This document shows positions 1-5,367 of a stretch of DNA of 5,391 nucleotides, in pieces. Where the stretch lies: NCBI GenBank assembly GCA_021815285.1, contig JAKAHE010000144.1:1-5391 (forward strand), written 5' to 3'. Position numbers and translations under genes: made by a program. This stretch comes from Nitrospirota bacterium (lineage in GTDB: Bacteria; Nitrospirota; JACRHJ01). How positions within the stretch are numbered: position 1 is the first letter of the stretch; each line of letters starts with the position of its first letter. The notes under the pieces were generated by a model. The model did not search any database, was not told the origin of the DNA, and saw nothing but the letters and a program-made list of their open reading frames with translations.

Positions 1-10
1 ACTCCTTGAT

Positions 11-102
11 TGTCATTGCGAGCGAAGCGAAGCAACCTCCGGTTTTAAATAAATCAATAAGATCGGAGATTGCCGCGTCGCCTTCGGCTCCTCGCAATGA
101 CA
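11..102. repeat. REPIN-like inverted-arm repeat element without a gene
   Basis: Two inverted arms surround a 22-nt AT-rich centre (42-63). The left arm (11-41, subtype A) begins TGTCATTGCGAG and continues CGAAGCGAAGCAA. The right arm (64-102, read on the minus strand, subtype B) has the same 12-base head but continues with GCCGAAGGCGACGCGGCAA after one spacer G. Both arms end inward in CTCCG. Subtype B can fold internally, with ATTGC pairing GCAAT around a GCC-GAA-GGC mini-hairpin. The element lies downstream of the TPR lipoprotein stop codon. Both arm subtypes recur around the GIY-YIG gene at the other end of the window, so this is a dispersed repeat family. No protein is encoded; an open frame across it is incidental. 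Confidence 0.85.
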
Positions 103-126
103 CAACTGGCACTTTGTCAGCAGCCT

Positions 127-150
127 GGGGCCGGTTCTATGGCCGGCCCC
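127..150 (-). terminator. GC-rich hairpin after the TPR gene, possible terminator
   Basis: GGGGCCGG (127-134) pairs perfectly with CCGGCCCC (143-150) around an 8-nt loop, 22 nt beyond the stop codon of the minus-strand TPR lipoprotein gene. The position suits transcription termination at the end of the operon. However, the minus-strand sequence after the stem (AGGCTGCTGACAAAG) has no T-run, so it is not a canonical intrinsic terminator. It may instead be a Rho-aided stop or an RNA 3'-end stabiliser. Confidence 0.45.
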
Positions 151-171
151 TTGCGATTATTTCGGACGGTT

Positions 172-1989
172 TTATTTTCCGCTGTCGTGTATGATTTTCA
201 AATCTGAGGATTTTCCGGCCTTGTGATTCGCCCGGGCCGGAGATGCCTTGGCGGACGGCGGCTCTCCGAAACCGGCATCCCTGAATTTTTTTGCCAGCGC
301 CGTATTCTTCGGGTCAAGCTCCAGAGACTTCTCCCACTGGGCCTTCGCGGCGTCTTTATTGCCCGCCTTGAAATATACGTCGCCCAGGTGCTCGCGCAGG
401 ACGGCGTCGTCCGGCACGGCGTCAACGGCCTCTTTGCACCACTTCACAGCCTGCGGCATCCGGCCCTTTTTGTAATATACCCAGCCGAGACTGTCGAGAT
501 AAAAACCGTTGTCCGGTTTTAAGTTTACCGCCCGGCGGGCAAGCTTCAGCGCATCGCCCAAGTTTACGCCCTTCTCGGCGTAGCTGTATGCGAGGTAGTT
601 CAATGCCTCTGCGTTGTGCGGGTTTATGGAGACGGCCTTTTTTATCATAGAGACCATCTTGTCCCAGTTCTTCAGCTTGTCGTAAGTAACGCCGAGGTTG
701 AAATAGACCTCGTCGTTGCCGGATTCCAGCTTCAGGGCCTTGTCCAGATATGGCAGCGCCTGCCTGGGCTTGTCCGCGGAATCGAGCGTTATGCCGGTGT
801 AGAGGTACAGTTCGTAGCGCTCAGGGTTTTCCTTCATAGCGGAATTAAGATATGCCATGGCCGCTTTCAGGCCGCCGATCTTTTCCTTGAGATAGGCCAG
901 GTGCATGATGGAGTCTATGTCCTTGGGGTTCTTCTCCAGCACCTGCTCATACTGCAAGGCGGCCTCTTTATACTTTTCTTCCGCTTCGTAGACCTGCGCA
1001 ATATAGAACCTCGGTTTCGGGTCGTTCGGGCGCCTTGCGGCCAGGAGTTCGAACTGCTCGATTGCCTTTTTGTAGTCCTTCTGCTCAAGGTAAATATATG
1101 CCATGTTGGTTATGGCGTCGGAGTTGTCCGGGTTTGTCTTGAGCAGGTTCTTATACTGCTCGATGGCGCTGTCGTAGGACTTGTTGTGTATATACAACTG
1201 CGCAAGGCGGGCACGGACTTCCTGGTTGTCCGGGTCCTGCTTAAGTATCTTTTCATACTCCTTCTGAGCCGCAGGCATGTCCCCTTTTATCTCGTCCACT
1301 ATGGCTATGCTCGTGAGGGCCATTTCCATGTCCGGCTTCAGGAACGCCGCCTTTTTGAACGCGGCAATTGCCTTGTCGTATTCCTTCATGTCGGAATATA
1401 TCCTGCCCATGTAGAAATATGCCATCGCGGATGCCGGCTTTACCTTCACGAGTTCCTTGAGGGTGTCTATGGCCTTGTCGGACTTTCCATCGGTCGCGTA
1501 GATAACGGAGAGATAGACGTACGGGTCTTCCTTTTTCGGATTGATGGCTATGGCCTTTTCATACTCCTCGGCGGCCTTGTCGTTCGTCCCGGAGGCGGAA
1601 TAAAGCGCGCCCAGGAAGAGATATGCGGGCTGGTATTCCGGGTCTTCCTGCACGGCCTTTTCCGCGTCCGCCCGGGCCTCGGAAAGCCTTCCGAGCTTCA
1701 TAAGCGTCTTTGCCATGGCGACGTGGAGCGGAGCGGAATCAGGGTCGTATGTCAGGGCAGCCGAATATTCGTTCATAGCCGTTTCGTAGTCCCCTTTTCC
1801 TTCCGCAAGATAGCCGTTAAGGAAGTGCAGGTACGCCTCGCCCACGTGCGCGGGGAGCGGCTGTTCCTTTTTGGCGGCGTTTGCATTTTCCGGGGAGTTC
1901 CTGACGGAGGAGTTTACCGCCGCGCAGGACGTAAGGAGAAAAAGCGCTATCGGGACAATGACGGCCTTAAATACTCTGTTCGCGTACAT
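172..1989 (-). CDS. TPR-repeat lipoprotein (about 15 tetratricopeptide repeats)
   Basis: This 605-residue protein is probably an envelope scaffold for protein-protein contacts; its partner cannot be read from the sequence. Residues 1-22 form a lipoprotein signal: Arg5 and Lys8, a hydrophobic stretch (IVPIALFLL), then the lipobox Leu19-Thr20-Ser21-Cys22. Ala at +2 gives no inner-membrane retention signal, so the outer membrane is likely in a diderm. After a short linker, residues 51-563 divide into about fifteen 34-residue TPR units with the usual A/G-Y/L and C-terminal Pro pattern (DPDS, DPEY, NPKK, KPDN, DPKN). One unit near 460-495 carries two extra residues (around VNLGDA). A basic, Lys/Ala/Ser-rich tail ends the protein. 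The ATG at 1989 follows an AGGAAGG ribosome site and sits 5 nt after mobA, suggesting co-transcription. The family resembles PilF/NrfG-like or PEP-CTERM-linked TPR proteins, but no specific orthologue is recognised. Confidence 0.9.
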   Translation of the reverse strand: MYANRVFKAVIVPIALFLLTSCAAVNSSVRNSPENANAAKKEQPLPAHVGEAYLHFLNGYLAEGKGDYETAMNEYSAALTYDPDSAPLHVAMAKTLMKLGRLSEARADAEKAVQEDPEYQPAYLFLGALYSASGTNDKAAEEYEKAIAINPKKEDPYVYLSVIYATDGKSDKAIDTLKELVKVKPASAMAYFYMGRIYSDMKEYDKAIAAFKKAAFLKPDMEMALTSIAIVDEIKGDMPAAQKEYEKILKQDPDNQEVRARLAQLYIHNKSYDSAIEQYKNLLKTNPDNSDAITNMAYIYLEQKDYKKAIEQFELLAARRPNDPKPRFYIAQVYEAEEKYKEAALQYEQVLEKNPKDIDSIMHLAYLKEKIGGLKAAMAYLNSAMKENPERYELYLYTGITLDSADKPRQALPYLDKALKLESGNDEVYFNLGVTYDKLKNWDKMVSMIKKAVSINPHNAEALNYLAYSYAEKGVNLGDALKLARRAVNLKPDNGFYLDSLGWVYYKKGRMPQAVKWCKEAVDAVPDDAVLREHLGDVYFKAGNKDAAKAQWEKSLELDPKNTALAKKFRDAGFGEPPSAKASPARANHKAGKSSDLKIIHDSGK

Positions 1990-1994
1990 CTTTT

Positions 1995-2687
1995 TTAAAA
2001 CCTTCCTTCTTGCCTCTGTCTTGCAAGGCCTTCGGCAATCTCCAGTTCTTCCGGAGTATTCACATTAACAAAAGAAAGAAGCTCCGGGTCGCAGCCCTTG
2101 AGTTCCTCCTCGGATACATACAGAACGTCCAGGTCGTCAAAAAGCCTGTGAAGCCCAAGTCTGCCGCCCTCAAGCGCCTCTTTTACCCGCCCAATGACCG
2201 TCTTCGAATAGACCGTAAAAAGAGGCTCACGGTATTCGCCGATCACAGGGACAACAGCTTCATGCCCATGCCTGAGATCTGCAAGTCTTCGGGCCAGCCT
2301 GCCGGATATGAAAGGCATGTCGCAGGCAACGGCAAGGATATAGTCGTTTTCTGCCGCCTTAAGCCCGGTGTAGATGCCGACAAGCGGGCTTTGTTTCTCT
2401 GCGAACTCCGGGTCGTCCGGCAGGGCCTTGAACCCCATGGCTTCGTAAGGGGCCGGGGCCTTGGCTATGACGAGAAGCTCGTCGAAAACTCCCGCGCCGC
2501 CCTCTCCGTTTACCACCGCGCCGCCATTTGCCCCCCTGCCTCCTGCCTTCCACCCGGAAAGAACCGCCGCCTGCCGTTCGATTATCGGGATCCCCCCGAT
2601 TTTTATAAAGGCCTTCGGGCGGTTCATCCGGCGGTTTTCACCGCCCGCGAGTATCACGGCGCTAACGGCTACAGGGCTTTCAGGCAC
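1995..2687 (-). CDS. mobA: Molybdenum cofactor guanylyltransferase (MobA)
   Basis: MobA is a cytoplasmic enzyme that transfers GMP from GTP to molybdenum-molybdopterin, giving the guanine dinucleotide cofactor of DMSO-reductase-family enzymes. The 230-residue protein shows the nucleotidyltransferase fold: the GTP loop LAGGENRRMNRPK (13-25) with Arg20 and Lys25, SPLVGI (100-105), the metal-binding CDMP with Asp123 (122-125), and the family C-terminal motif FVNVNTPEEL (206-215). Two oddities stand out. RMN replaces the usual RMG, and residues about 44-68 are a Gly/Ala/Asn-rich insert between the first helix and the LLVIA strand, a point where relatives are shorter. The start is GTG at 2687; a TAA lies two codons upstream in frame and the next candidate (GTG, Val11) would cut into the GTP loop. 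No Shine-Dalgarno site is visible. The family assignment is strong; MobA is preferred to the related cytidylyltransferase MocA because of the C-terminal motif. Confidence 0.9.
   Translation of the reverse strand: MPESPVAVSAVILAGGENRRMNRPKAFIKIGGIPIIERQAAVLSGWKAGGRGANGGAVVNGEGGAGVFDELLVIAKAPAPYEAMGFKALPDDPEFAEKQSPLVGIYTGLKAAENDYILAVACDMPFISGRLARRLADLRHGHEAVVPVIGEYREPLFTVYSKTVIGRVKEALEGGRLGLHRLFDDLDVLYVSEEELKGCDPELLSFVNVNTPEELEIAEGLARQRQEGRF
2001..2007 (-). promoter_or_regulatory. Ribosome binding site of the TPR lipoprotein gene
   Basis: AGGAAGG on the minus strand lies 11 nt upstream of the ATG at 1989, within the last codons of mobA. It is the clearest Shine-Dalgarno match among the starts in this window and supports that ATG. 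Its position inside mobA suggests that translation of the two genes is coupled. Confidence 0.6.
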
Positions 2688-2694
2688 AGCTTAA

Positions 2695-2723
2695 ATTTAA
2701 CAGGAAATTGCGCAGAAAGTCAA
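2695..2723 (-). promoter_or_regulatory. Putative sigma-70 promoter for mobA and the TPR gene
   Basis: On the minus strand, TTGACT (2723-2718, 5 of 6 matches to the -35 consensus) is followed after exactly 17 nt by TTAAAT (2700-2695, 4 of 6 matches to the -10 consensus). Transcription would begin about 7 nt further on, at or next to the GTG start of mobA (2687). That would make the message leaderless, in keeping with the lack of a ribosome site. This is inference from motif spacing only; mobA may also be read through from mqnA. Confidence 0.4.
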
Positions 2724-2753
2724 TAAAATACGGCTTCAGAGATATATAACTTG

Positions 2754-2789
2754 CCCCCCCCCGCCCCATCTCCTGACTTAAGAGAGGGG
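2754..2789. other. C9 homopolymer plus hairpin between mqnA and mobA
   Basis: A run of nine C (2754-2762) is followed by G and four C. The CCCC (2764-2767) and TCTC (2769-2772) pair with GAGAGGGG (2782-2789) around a 9-nt loop with one bulged A. The hairpin lies 16 nt past the mqnA stop codon on the minus strand. It is followed by G residues rather than a U-run, so it is not a standard intrinsic terminator. It could be a degenerate interspersed repeat or a structured spacer. Long homopolymers are prone to length variation and sequencing error. Confidence 0.4.
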
Positions 2790-2804
2790 TGAAGGTATTC
2801 AAAA

Positions 2805-3638
2805 TTACAGGAACCTCAATACAGGCATCTCCGGGACCTCGCCGAGCTCCCTCGCAAAGCCGTAGAACTTCATAAGCCCAGCGATATGCTCGTCCGTCAG
2901 GTCGTAGGACATGGTCTCCCAGTAATCCACAAGCCCGCCGACCCCCATCCACGCGGACTCCGGGGCATTGGAGGCGATTTCTTCGTATCTTGTCGCGGCG
3001 GATTCCCTGGCGGCGATTATACCGGCCTTGAAACGTTCCGCAAGCGAGGGCTCGCGTTCCCTTGAGTCCTCACGCATCATCCACAGCGCGTAAACGAACG
3101 GAAGCCCCGTAAACTCCAGCCAGAGCGCGCCGAGGTCGTATATCTCAAGCCCTTGAGACAAATCGAGCGCAAGGTTCTCTTTTAATGCCTCGTCCCCGAT
3201 AATCAGCGCCGCCTGTCGCCCTTCGAGCATATCCTTAAGGACGGGCCTTTCGGGGATGAGTTTAGCCTGAAGACCGTATCTGAATTTCAGAAGCGACTTA
3301 AGCAAAACTACAGACGTCGCCGAGGCGGACGACACGGAGATTTCCGCGCCGGAGAGCTCCTCTATCGGTCTCCTGGAGAAAAGCAGTATGCTCCCCACCC
3401 TGCCGCGCGAGCTTATGGATATGCCCGGCACGGCGAGATACTCCCGCCAGCGCCTCGCGTATTCGATGGAGGAAGACGAGCTTACGTCTATCTCGCCGCT
3501 TGCGAGAAGCCGGTTCAGCTTCGCCGGCTCTCCGGGGACGAATTCAAACCCGGAACAGTCCGAGTTCTTTTTCAGCATCGTGTAGAGCGGGGTGCAGTTG
3601 GCGTATATTATTTCGCCGATTTTAAGTTTATTGATCAT
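2805..3638 (-). CDS. mqnA: Chorismate dehydratase of the futalosine menaquinone pathway (MqnA)
   Basis: MqnA removes water from chorismate to give 3-[(1-carboxyvinyl)oxy]benzoate, the first step of the futalosine route to menaquinone, in the cytoplasm. The 277-residue length is typical. The fold is of the periplasmic-binding-protein type, and the family signatures appear in order: KIGEIIYANCTPLY at 6-19 with Asn14, SSSIEYAR at 55-62, VGSILLFS at 81-88 after the ISISSRGR segment, IIGDEAL at 146-152, and the WLEFTGLPFVYALW block at 173-186. The related MqnD enzyme shares the fold, but the N-terminal KIGEIxYxN motif and the SSSIEYAR block fit MqnA. The ATG at 3638 starts 3 nt after the ABC permease stop, with a weak GAGG site 12 nt upstream inside that gene, so co-transcription is likely. 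No other mqn gene is visible in the window. No key motif appears to be missing. Confidence 0.92.
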   Translation of the reverse strand: MINKLKIGEIIYANCTPLYTMLKKNSDCSGFEFVPGEPAKLNRLLASGEIDVSSSSSIEYARRWREYLAVPGISISSRGRVGSILLFSRRPIEELSGAEISVSSASATSVVLLKSLLKFRYGLQAKLIPERPVLKDMLEGRQAALIIGDEALKENLALDLSQGLEIYDLGALWLEFTGLPFVYALWMMREDSREREPSLAERFKAGIIAARESAATRYEEIASNAPESAWMGVGGLVDYWETMSYDLTDEHIAGLMKFYGFARELGEVPEMPVLRFL

Positions 3639-3641
3639 TTG

Positions 3642-4856
3642 TTACTCGTACCTCAGCGCGGAGATAGGGTCCATTCCCGCGGCCTTGCGTGCAGGGTAAA
3701 ACCCGAAGAATATCCCGACAGCCGCCGAAAAGAGAAACGACAGAAGCACGCTGAAGAGCGACACGCTTGTCTGGAATTGCGACAGTTGCGATATGGCCGT
3801 CGAGAAACCGACGCCCATCAGTATGCCTATGACGCCGCCGGTAAGAGAGAGCACCACCGCCTCCACGAGGAACTGGAGCAGTATGTCCCTCTCCCTTGCG
3901 CCCACAGCCATCCGGATTCCAATCTCCCTCGTCCTCTCCGTTACGGATACGAGCATTATGTTCATAATGCCTATGCCGCCCACCAGGAGCGATACAGAAG
4001 CCACGGCCCCAAGGAGTATCGTCATAATCTTGGTCTGCGTCTCGGCGGCGGACAGCATCTCCGAGAGGTTCATGACGGAGAAATCGTCGTCCCCGCCTTC
4101 GGGTATCCTGTGTCTCTGCCTAAGTAGCGTCTTAACCTGCTCCACCGCCCGGCTCATCAGGCTGTCGCTTTTCCCTTTCACCATTATCGCGTTCACGGAG
4201 GTCTTTCCGAAAAGCCTCGACATTGCGGTGGACAGCGGCGTGATTATGACGTCGTCCTGATCCTGTCCCATCAGGGACTGTCCCTTCTTCTGGAGCACTC
4301 CGACGACAGTAAACGGCACCTGGTTTATGCGTATTATCCTGCCAAGCGGGTCTTCGTCCCCGAAAATCTCCTGGACGACGGTCGTCCCGATGAGGCAGTC
4401 CTTCGTCATGCCGTCTACGTCCTGCCGGTTTATGAACCTGCCCTCGGAAACGGGCCAGTCCCTTATTCTCTCGTAGGCCCCGGTCGTGCCGATTATGGCC
4501 GTATTCCAGTTCCTGTCCTGGAAGACCACCTGCCCAGCGCCTCGCACCATTGCCGCGGCTGCGTCTATTGCGCTCTCGCCGTCGAGCGCCTCCGCGTCGG
4601 ACGGAACAAGGGTATTAATGTTTCCCGTCCCCATGCGCGCGCCGCTCGAAGTCGTGCTGCCGGGTATTACGAGTATGAGGTTGCTGCCGAGCGACGCGAT
4701 GGACTTCGCCAGGGACTCTCTCGCCCCTTCGCCCACGGCGAGCATGGTTATTACAGCCGCCACGCCGATTATTATGCCGAGCATGGTAAGCCCGGAGCGC
4801 ATCTTGTTCACGCGAAGGCCCCGGAATGCTATTTTTACGGTCGGAAGGATAAACAT
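3642..4856 (-). CDS. MacB/FtsX-family ABC transporter permease
   Basis: This is the membrane subunit of a MacB-type (type VII) ABC system, which uses mechanotransmission to drive periplasmic events such as efflux or lipoprotein-related export. Its substrate is unknown. The 404-residue protein has one N-terminal membrane helix (about 23-44) led by the amphipathic stretch IAFRGLRVNKMRS, a periplasmic MacB-type core domain (about 50-270), and three C-terminal helices (about 278-303, 326-356 and 365-387). The cytoplasmic coupling segment SVTERTREIGIRMAVGAR (304-321) and the ending PARKAAGMDPISALRYE are hallmarks of the family. It has no ATPase domain, unlike full-length MacB, so a separate LolD-like ATPase is needed; none is in the window. 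The ATG at 4856 lies within the first copy of a 39-bp direct repeat. Only a weak AGAG ribosome site is present. mqnA follows after 3 nt. Confidence 0.92.
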   Translation of the reverse strand: MFILPTVKIAFRGLRVNKMRSGLTMLGIIIGVAAVITMLAVGEGARESLAKSIASLGSNLILVIPGSTTSSGARMGTGNINTLVPSDAEALDGESAIDAAAAMVRGAGQVVFQDRNWNTAIIGTTGAYERIRDWPVSEGRFINRQDVDGMTKDCLIGTTVVQEIFGDEDPLGRIIRINQVPFTVVGVLQKKGQSLMGQDQDDVIITPLSTAMSRLFGKTSVNAIMVKGKSDSLMSRAVEQVKTLLRQRHRIPEGGDDDFSVMNLSEMLSAAETQTKIMTILLGAVASVSLLVGGIGIMNIMLVSVTERTREIGIRMAVGARERDILLQFLVEAVVLSLTGGVIGILMGVGFSTAISQLSQFQTSVSLFSVLLSFLFSAAVGIFFGFYPARKAAGMDPISALRYE

Positions 4857-4886
4857 TTCACGGCTCTATATTTGTCATTGCGAGAA
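4848..4886. repeat. 39-bp direct repeat, copy 1, covering the permease start
   Basis: The block from GATAAACATTTCACGG through CATTGCGAGAA is identical to 4919-4957, with a 71-bp offset. It holds the permease start codon (CAT at 4854-4856 on this strand), its first three codons and its upstream region. The last 14 bases are the TGTCATTGCGAG head of the interspersed repeat family, so the 25 bases of 4848-4872 are the truly diagnostic duplicated part. After 4886 the two copies diverge. Confidence 0.9.
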
Positions 4887-4894
4887 AGTTACGA

Positions 4895-4918
4895 GGATTG
4901 GAGAATTTATTCTCATCC
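4895..4918. other. Small imperfect hairpin between the direct repeats
   Basis: GGAT and GAGAAT (4895-4898, 4901-4906) pair with ATTCTC and ATCC (4909-4914, 4915-4918) around a two-T loop, with TG bulged. The hairpin ends exactly where the second direct-repeat copy begins (4919). It has no T-run on either side, so a terminator is not supported. Confidence 0.4.
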
Positions 4919-4957
4919 GATAAACATTTCACGGCTCTATATTTGTCATTGCGAGAA
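4919..4957. repeat. 39-bp direct repeat, copy 2, with a decoy permease start
   Basis: Identical to 4848-4886. The copied start codon (4927-4925, minus strand) opens a frame that ends at once, MFIG then TGA (4927-4913), and is out of phase with the permease by 71 bp. It therefore looks like a duplication remnant rather than an alternative start. Its last 14 bases are the head of the left arm of the GIY-YIG element, so the duplicate joins directly to that element. Confidence 0.9.
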
Positions 4958-4985
4958 GCCGAAGGCGACGCGGCAATCTCAGTTC
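4944..4985 (+). repeat. Left arm (subtype B) of the GIY-YIG element
   Basis: The arm opens with TGTCATTGCGAG and can fold with ATTGC (4948-4952) pairing GCAAT (4973-4977) and an inner GCC-GAA-GGC hairpin (4958-4966). It differs by one base from the subtype B arm at 64-102 over the shared 37 positions, before the element-specific ends. It finishes in CAGTTC immediately before the GIY-YIG stop codon. Confidence 0.85.
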
Positions 4986-5273
4986 CTATAAATCATTATA
5001 AAGGTCGCGCCACCGTCCATTTATGCTGTCAATCAATTTAATCTTATTTGCTCTTGAACCACTCTTAATTTGCTTTTCACGCTGTATTGCACTCCGCACA
5101 TCTATAGTCACCTCATAATAAACCAGTTTTGTTAAATTATATCTTTTGGAAAACCCTTCGACCATCTTTTTCTTATGCTCGCATATCCTCCTTCTTAAAT
5201 CATTAGTTACGCCTGTGTAAAGGACTGAATTGTTTGCATTTGTTAATATATAAATATAATAGTATTTATTCAT
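4986..5273 (-). CDS. Small GIY-YIG (URI-type) endonuclease domain protein
   Basis: This 95-residue protein is one complete GIY-YIG domain of the UvrC/intron-type (URI, COG2827-like) class, which cuts DNA using a Tyr nucleophile and one metal held by Glu. The GIY element is YIYIL with Tyr8; the YIG element is LYTGVTND with Tyr19 and Gly21. Then come RRRICEH (Arg27-29, His33), KRYN (43-46), LVYYE (50-54), and REKQIK (65-70) with the likely metal ligand Glu66. The end, GRWRDLY (86-92), matches the usual ending of this family. All catalytic positions appear intact. By hand count the gene is about 33% G+C, with five AGA/AGG arginine codons, unlike the GC-rich operon beside it. It is tightly enclosed by inverted repeat arms. 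No ribosome site is clear. Solitary members of this family have largely unknown roles; a part in spreading the surrounding repeat is inferred, not shown. Confidence 0.9.
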   Translation of the reverse strand: MNKYYYIYILTNANNSVLYTGVTNDLRRRICEHKKKMVEGFSKRYNLTKLVYYEVTIDVRSAIQREKQIKSGSRANKIKLIDSINGRWRDLYNDL

Positions 5274-5283
5274 TGTAATTCAA

Positions 5284-5317
5284 GAACTGAGATTGCTTCG
5301 CTTTGCTCGCAATGACA
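5284..5317 (-). repeat. Right arm (subtype A) of the GIY-YIG element
   Basis: Read on the minus strand it is TGTCATTGCGAG, then CAAAGCGAAGCAA, then TCTCAGTTC. Up to the GCAA it differs at one position from the subtype A arm at 11-35, and both are preceded by GAT. It ends 10 nt before the GIY-YIG start codon, so any promoter for that gene must lie in this arm or further out. Confidence 0.85.
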
Positions 5318-5325
5318 ATCCCGCA

Positions 5326-5354
5326 CGTCATTCCCGCGAAAGCGAGAACCCGGG
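5326..5354 (+). repeat. Second repeat type, dRS3/REP-like GTCATTCCCGCG unit
   Basis: CGTCATTCCCGCGAAAGCG followed by AGAACCCGGG. TTC and CGC (5331-5333, 5335-5337) pair with GCG and GAA (5342-5344, 5346-5348) around GAAA, with one C-A mismatch. It resembles the widespread ATTCCCGC...GCGGGAAT short repeats known from many proteobacterial and related genomes, in slightly decayed form. It is unrelated to the TGTCATTGCGAG arms on both sides except for the shared GTCATT. Confidence 0.6.
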
Positions 5355-5367
5355 TTTTGCCTTTGCC

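Larger units (their letters stand above)
4944..5317. mobile_element. Candidate GIY-YIG-encoding element with inverted repeat arms
   Basis: A 374-bp unit has inverted arms. The left arm (4944-4985) is subtype B: TGTCATTGCGAG, two A, then GCCGAAGGCGACGCGGCAA and TCTCAGTTC. The right arm (5284-5317, minus strand) is subtype A: the same head, CAAAGCGAAGCAA, then TCTCAGTTC. Outer 12 bp and inner 13 bp (GCAATCTCAGTTC) match between arms; the middles differ. The interior is almost entirely the AT-rich GIY-YIG gene: its stop codon touches the left arm and its start lies 10 nt from the right arm. A geneless pair with the same two arm subtypes occurs at 11-102. No transposase is present and no clear target duplication flanks both ends, so mobility is inferred from architecture and base composition. 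Confidence 0.55.

Noticed and set aside
6..194. Plus-strand 62-codon frame at the left edge
   Set aside because: It translates the inverted repeat element and the hairpin; it is incidental.
616..1998. Plus-strand open frame of 460 codons antisense to the TPR gene
   Set aside because: It mirrors the repeated TPR coding pattern, has no recognisable domain or signal, and lies fully opposite a well-supported lipoprotein gene.
2010..2726. Plus-strand open frame of 238 codons opposite mobA
   Set aside because: Covered by the clear MobA reading on the other strand; the translation shows no family motif.
2680..2952. Minus-strand 90-codon frame running from inside mqnA across the C9 run to mobA
   Set aside because: It overlaps the conserved MqnA C-terminus in another frame, reads low-complexity spacer sequence and has no ribosome site.
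3639..4260. Plus-strand frames of 162 and 155 codons opposite the permease
   Set aside because: Antisense to the conserved permease helices and coupling segment; they overlap each other and show no domain.
4857..4943. TATAGA within the direct repeat as a -10 box for the permease
   Set aside because: No acceptable -35 hexamer lies 16-18 nt upstream in either copy, so I do not call a promoter.
4919..5342. Reading the 25-bp duplicated block as a target-site duplication around the GIY-YIG unit
   Set aside because: Both copies lie on the left of the element; nothing like GATAAACATTTCAC follows the right arm after 5317.
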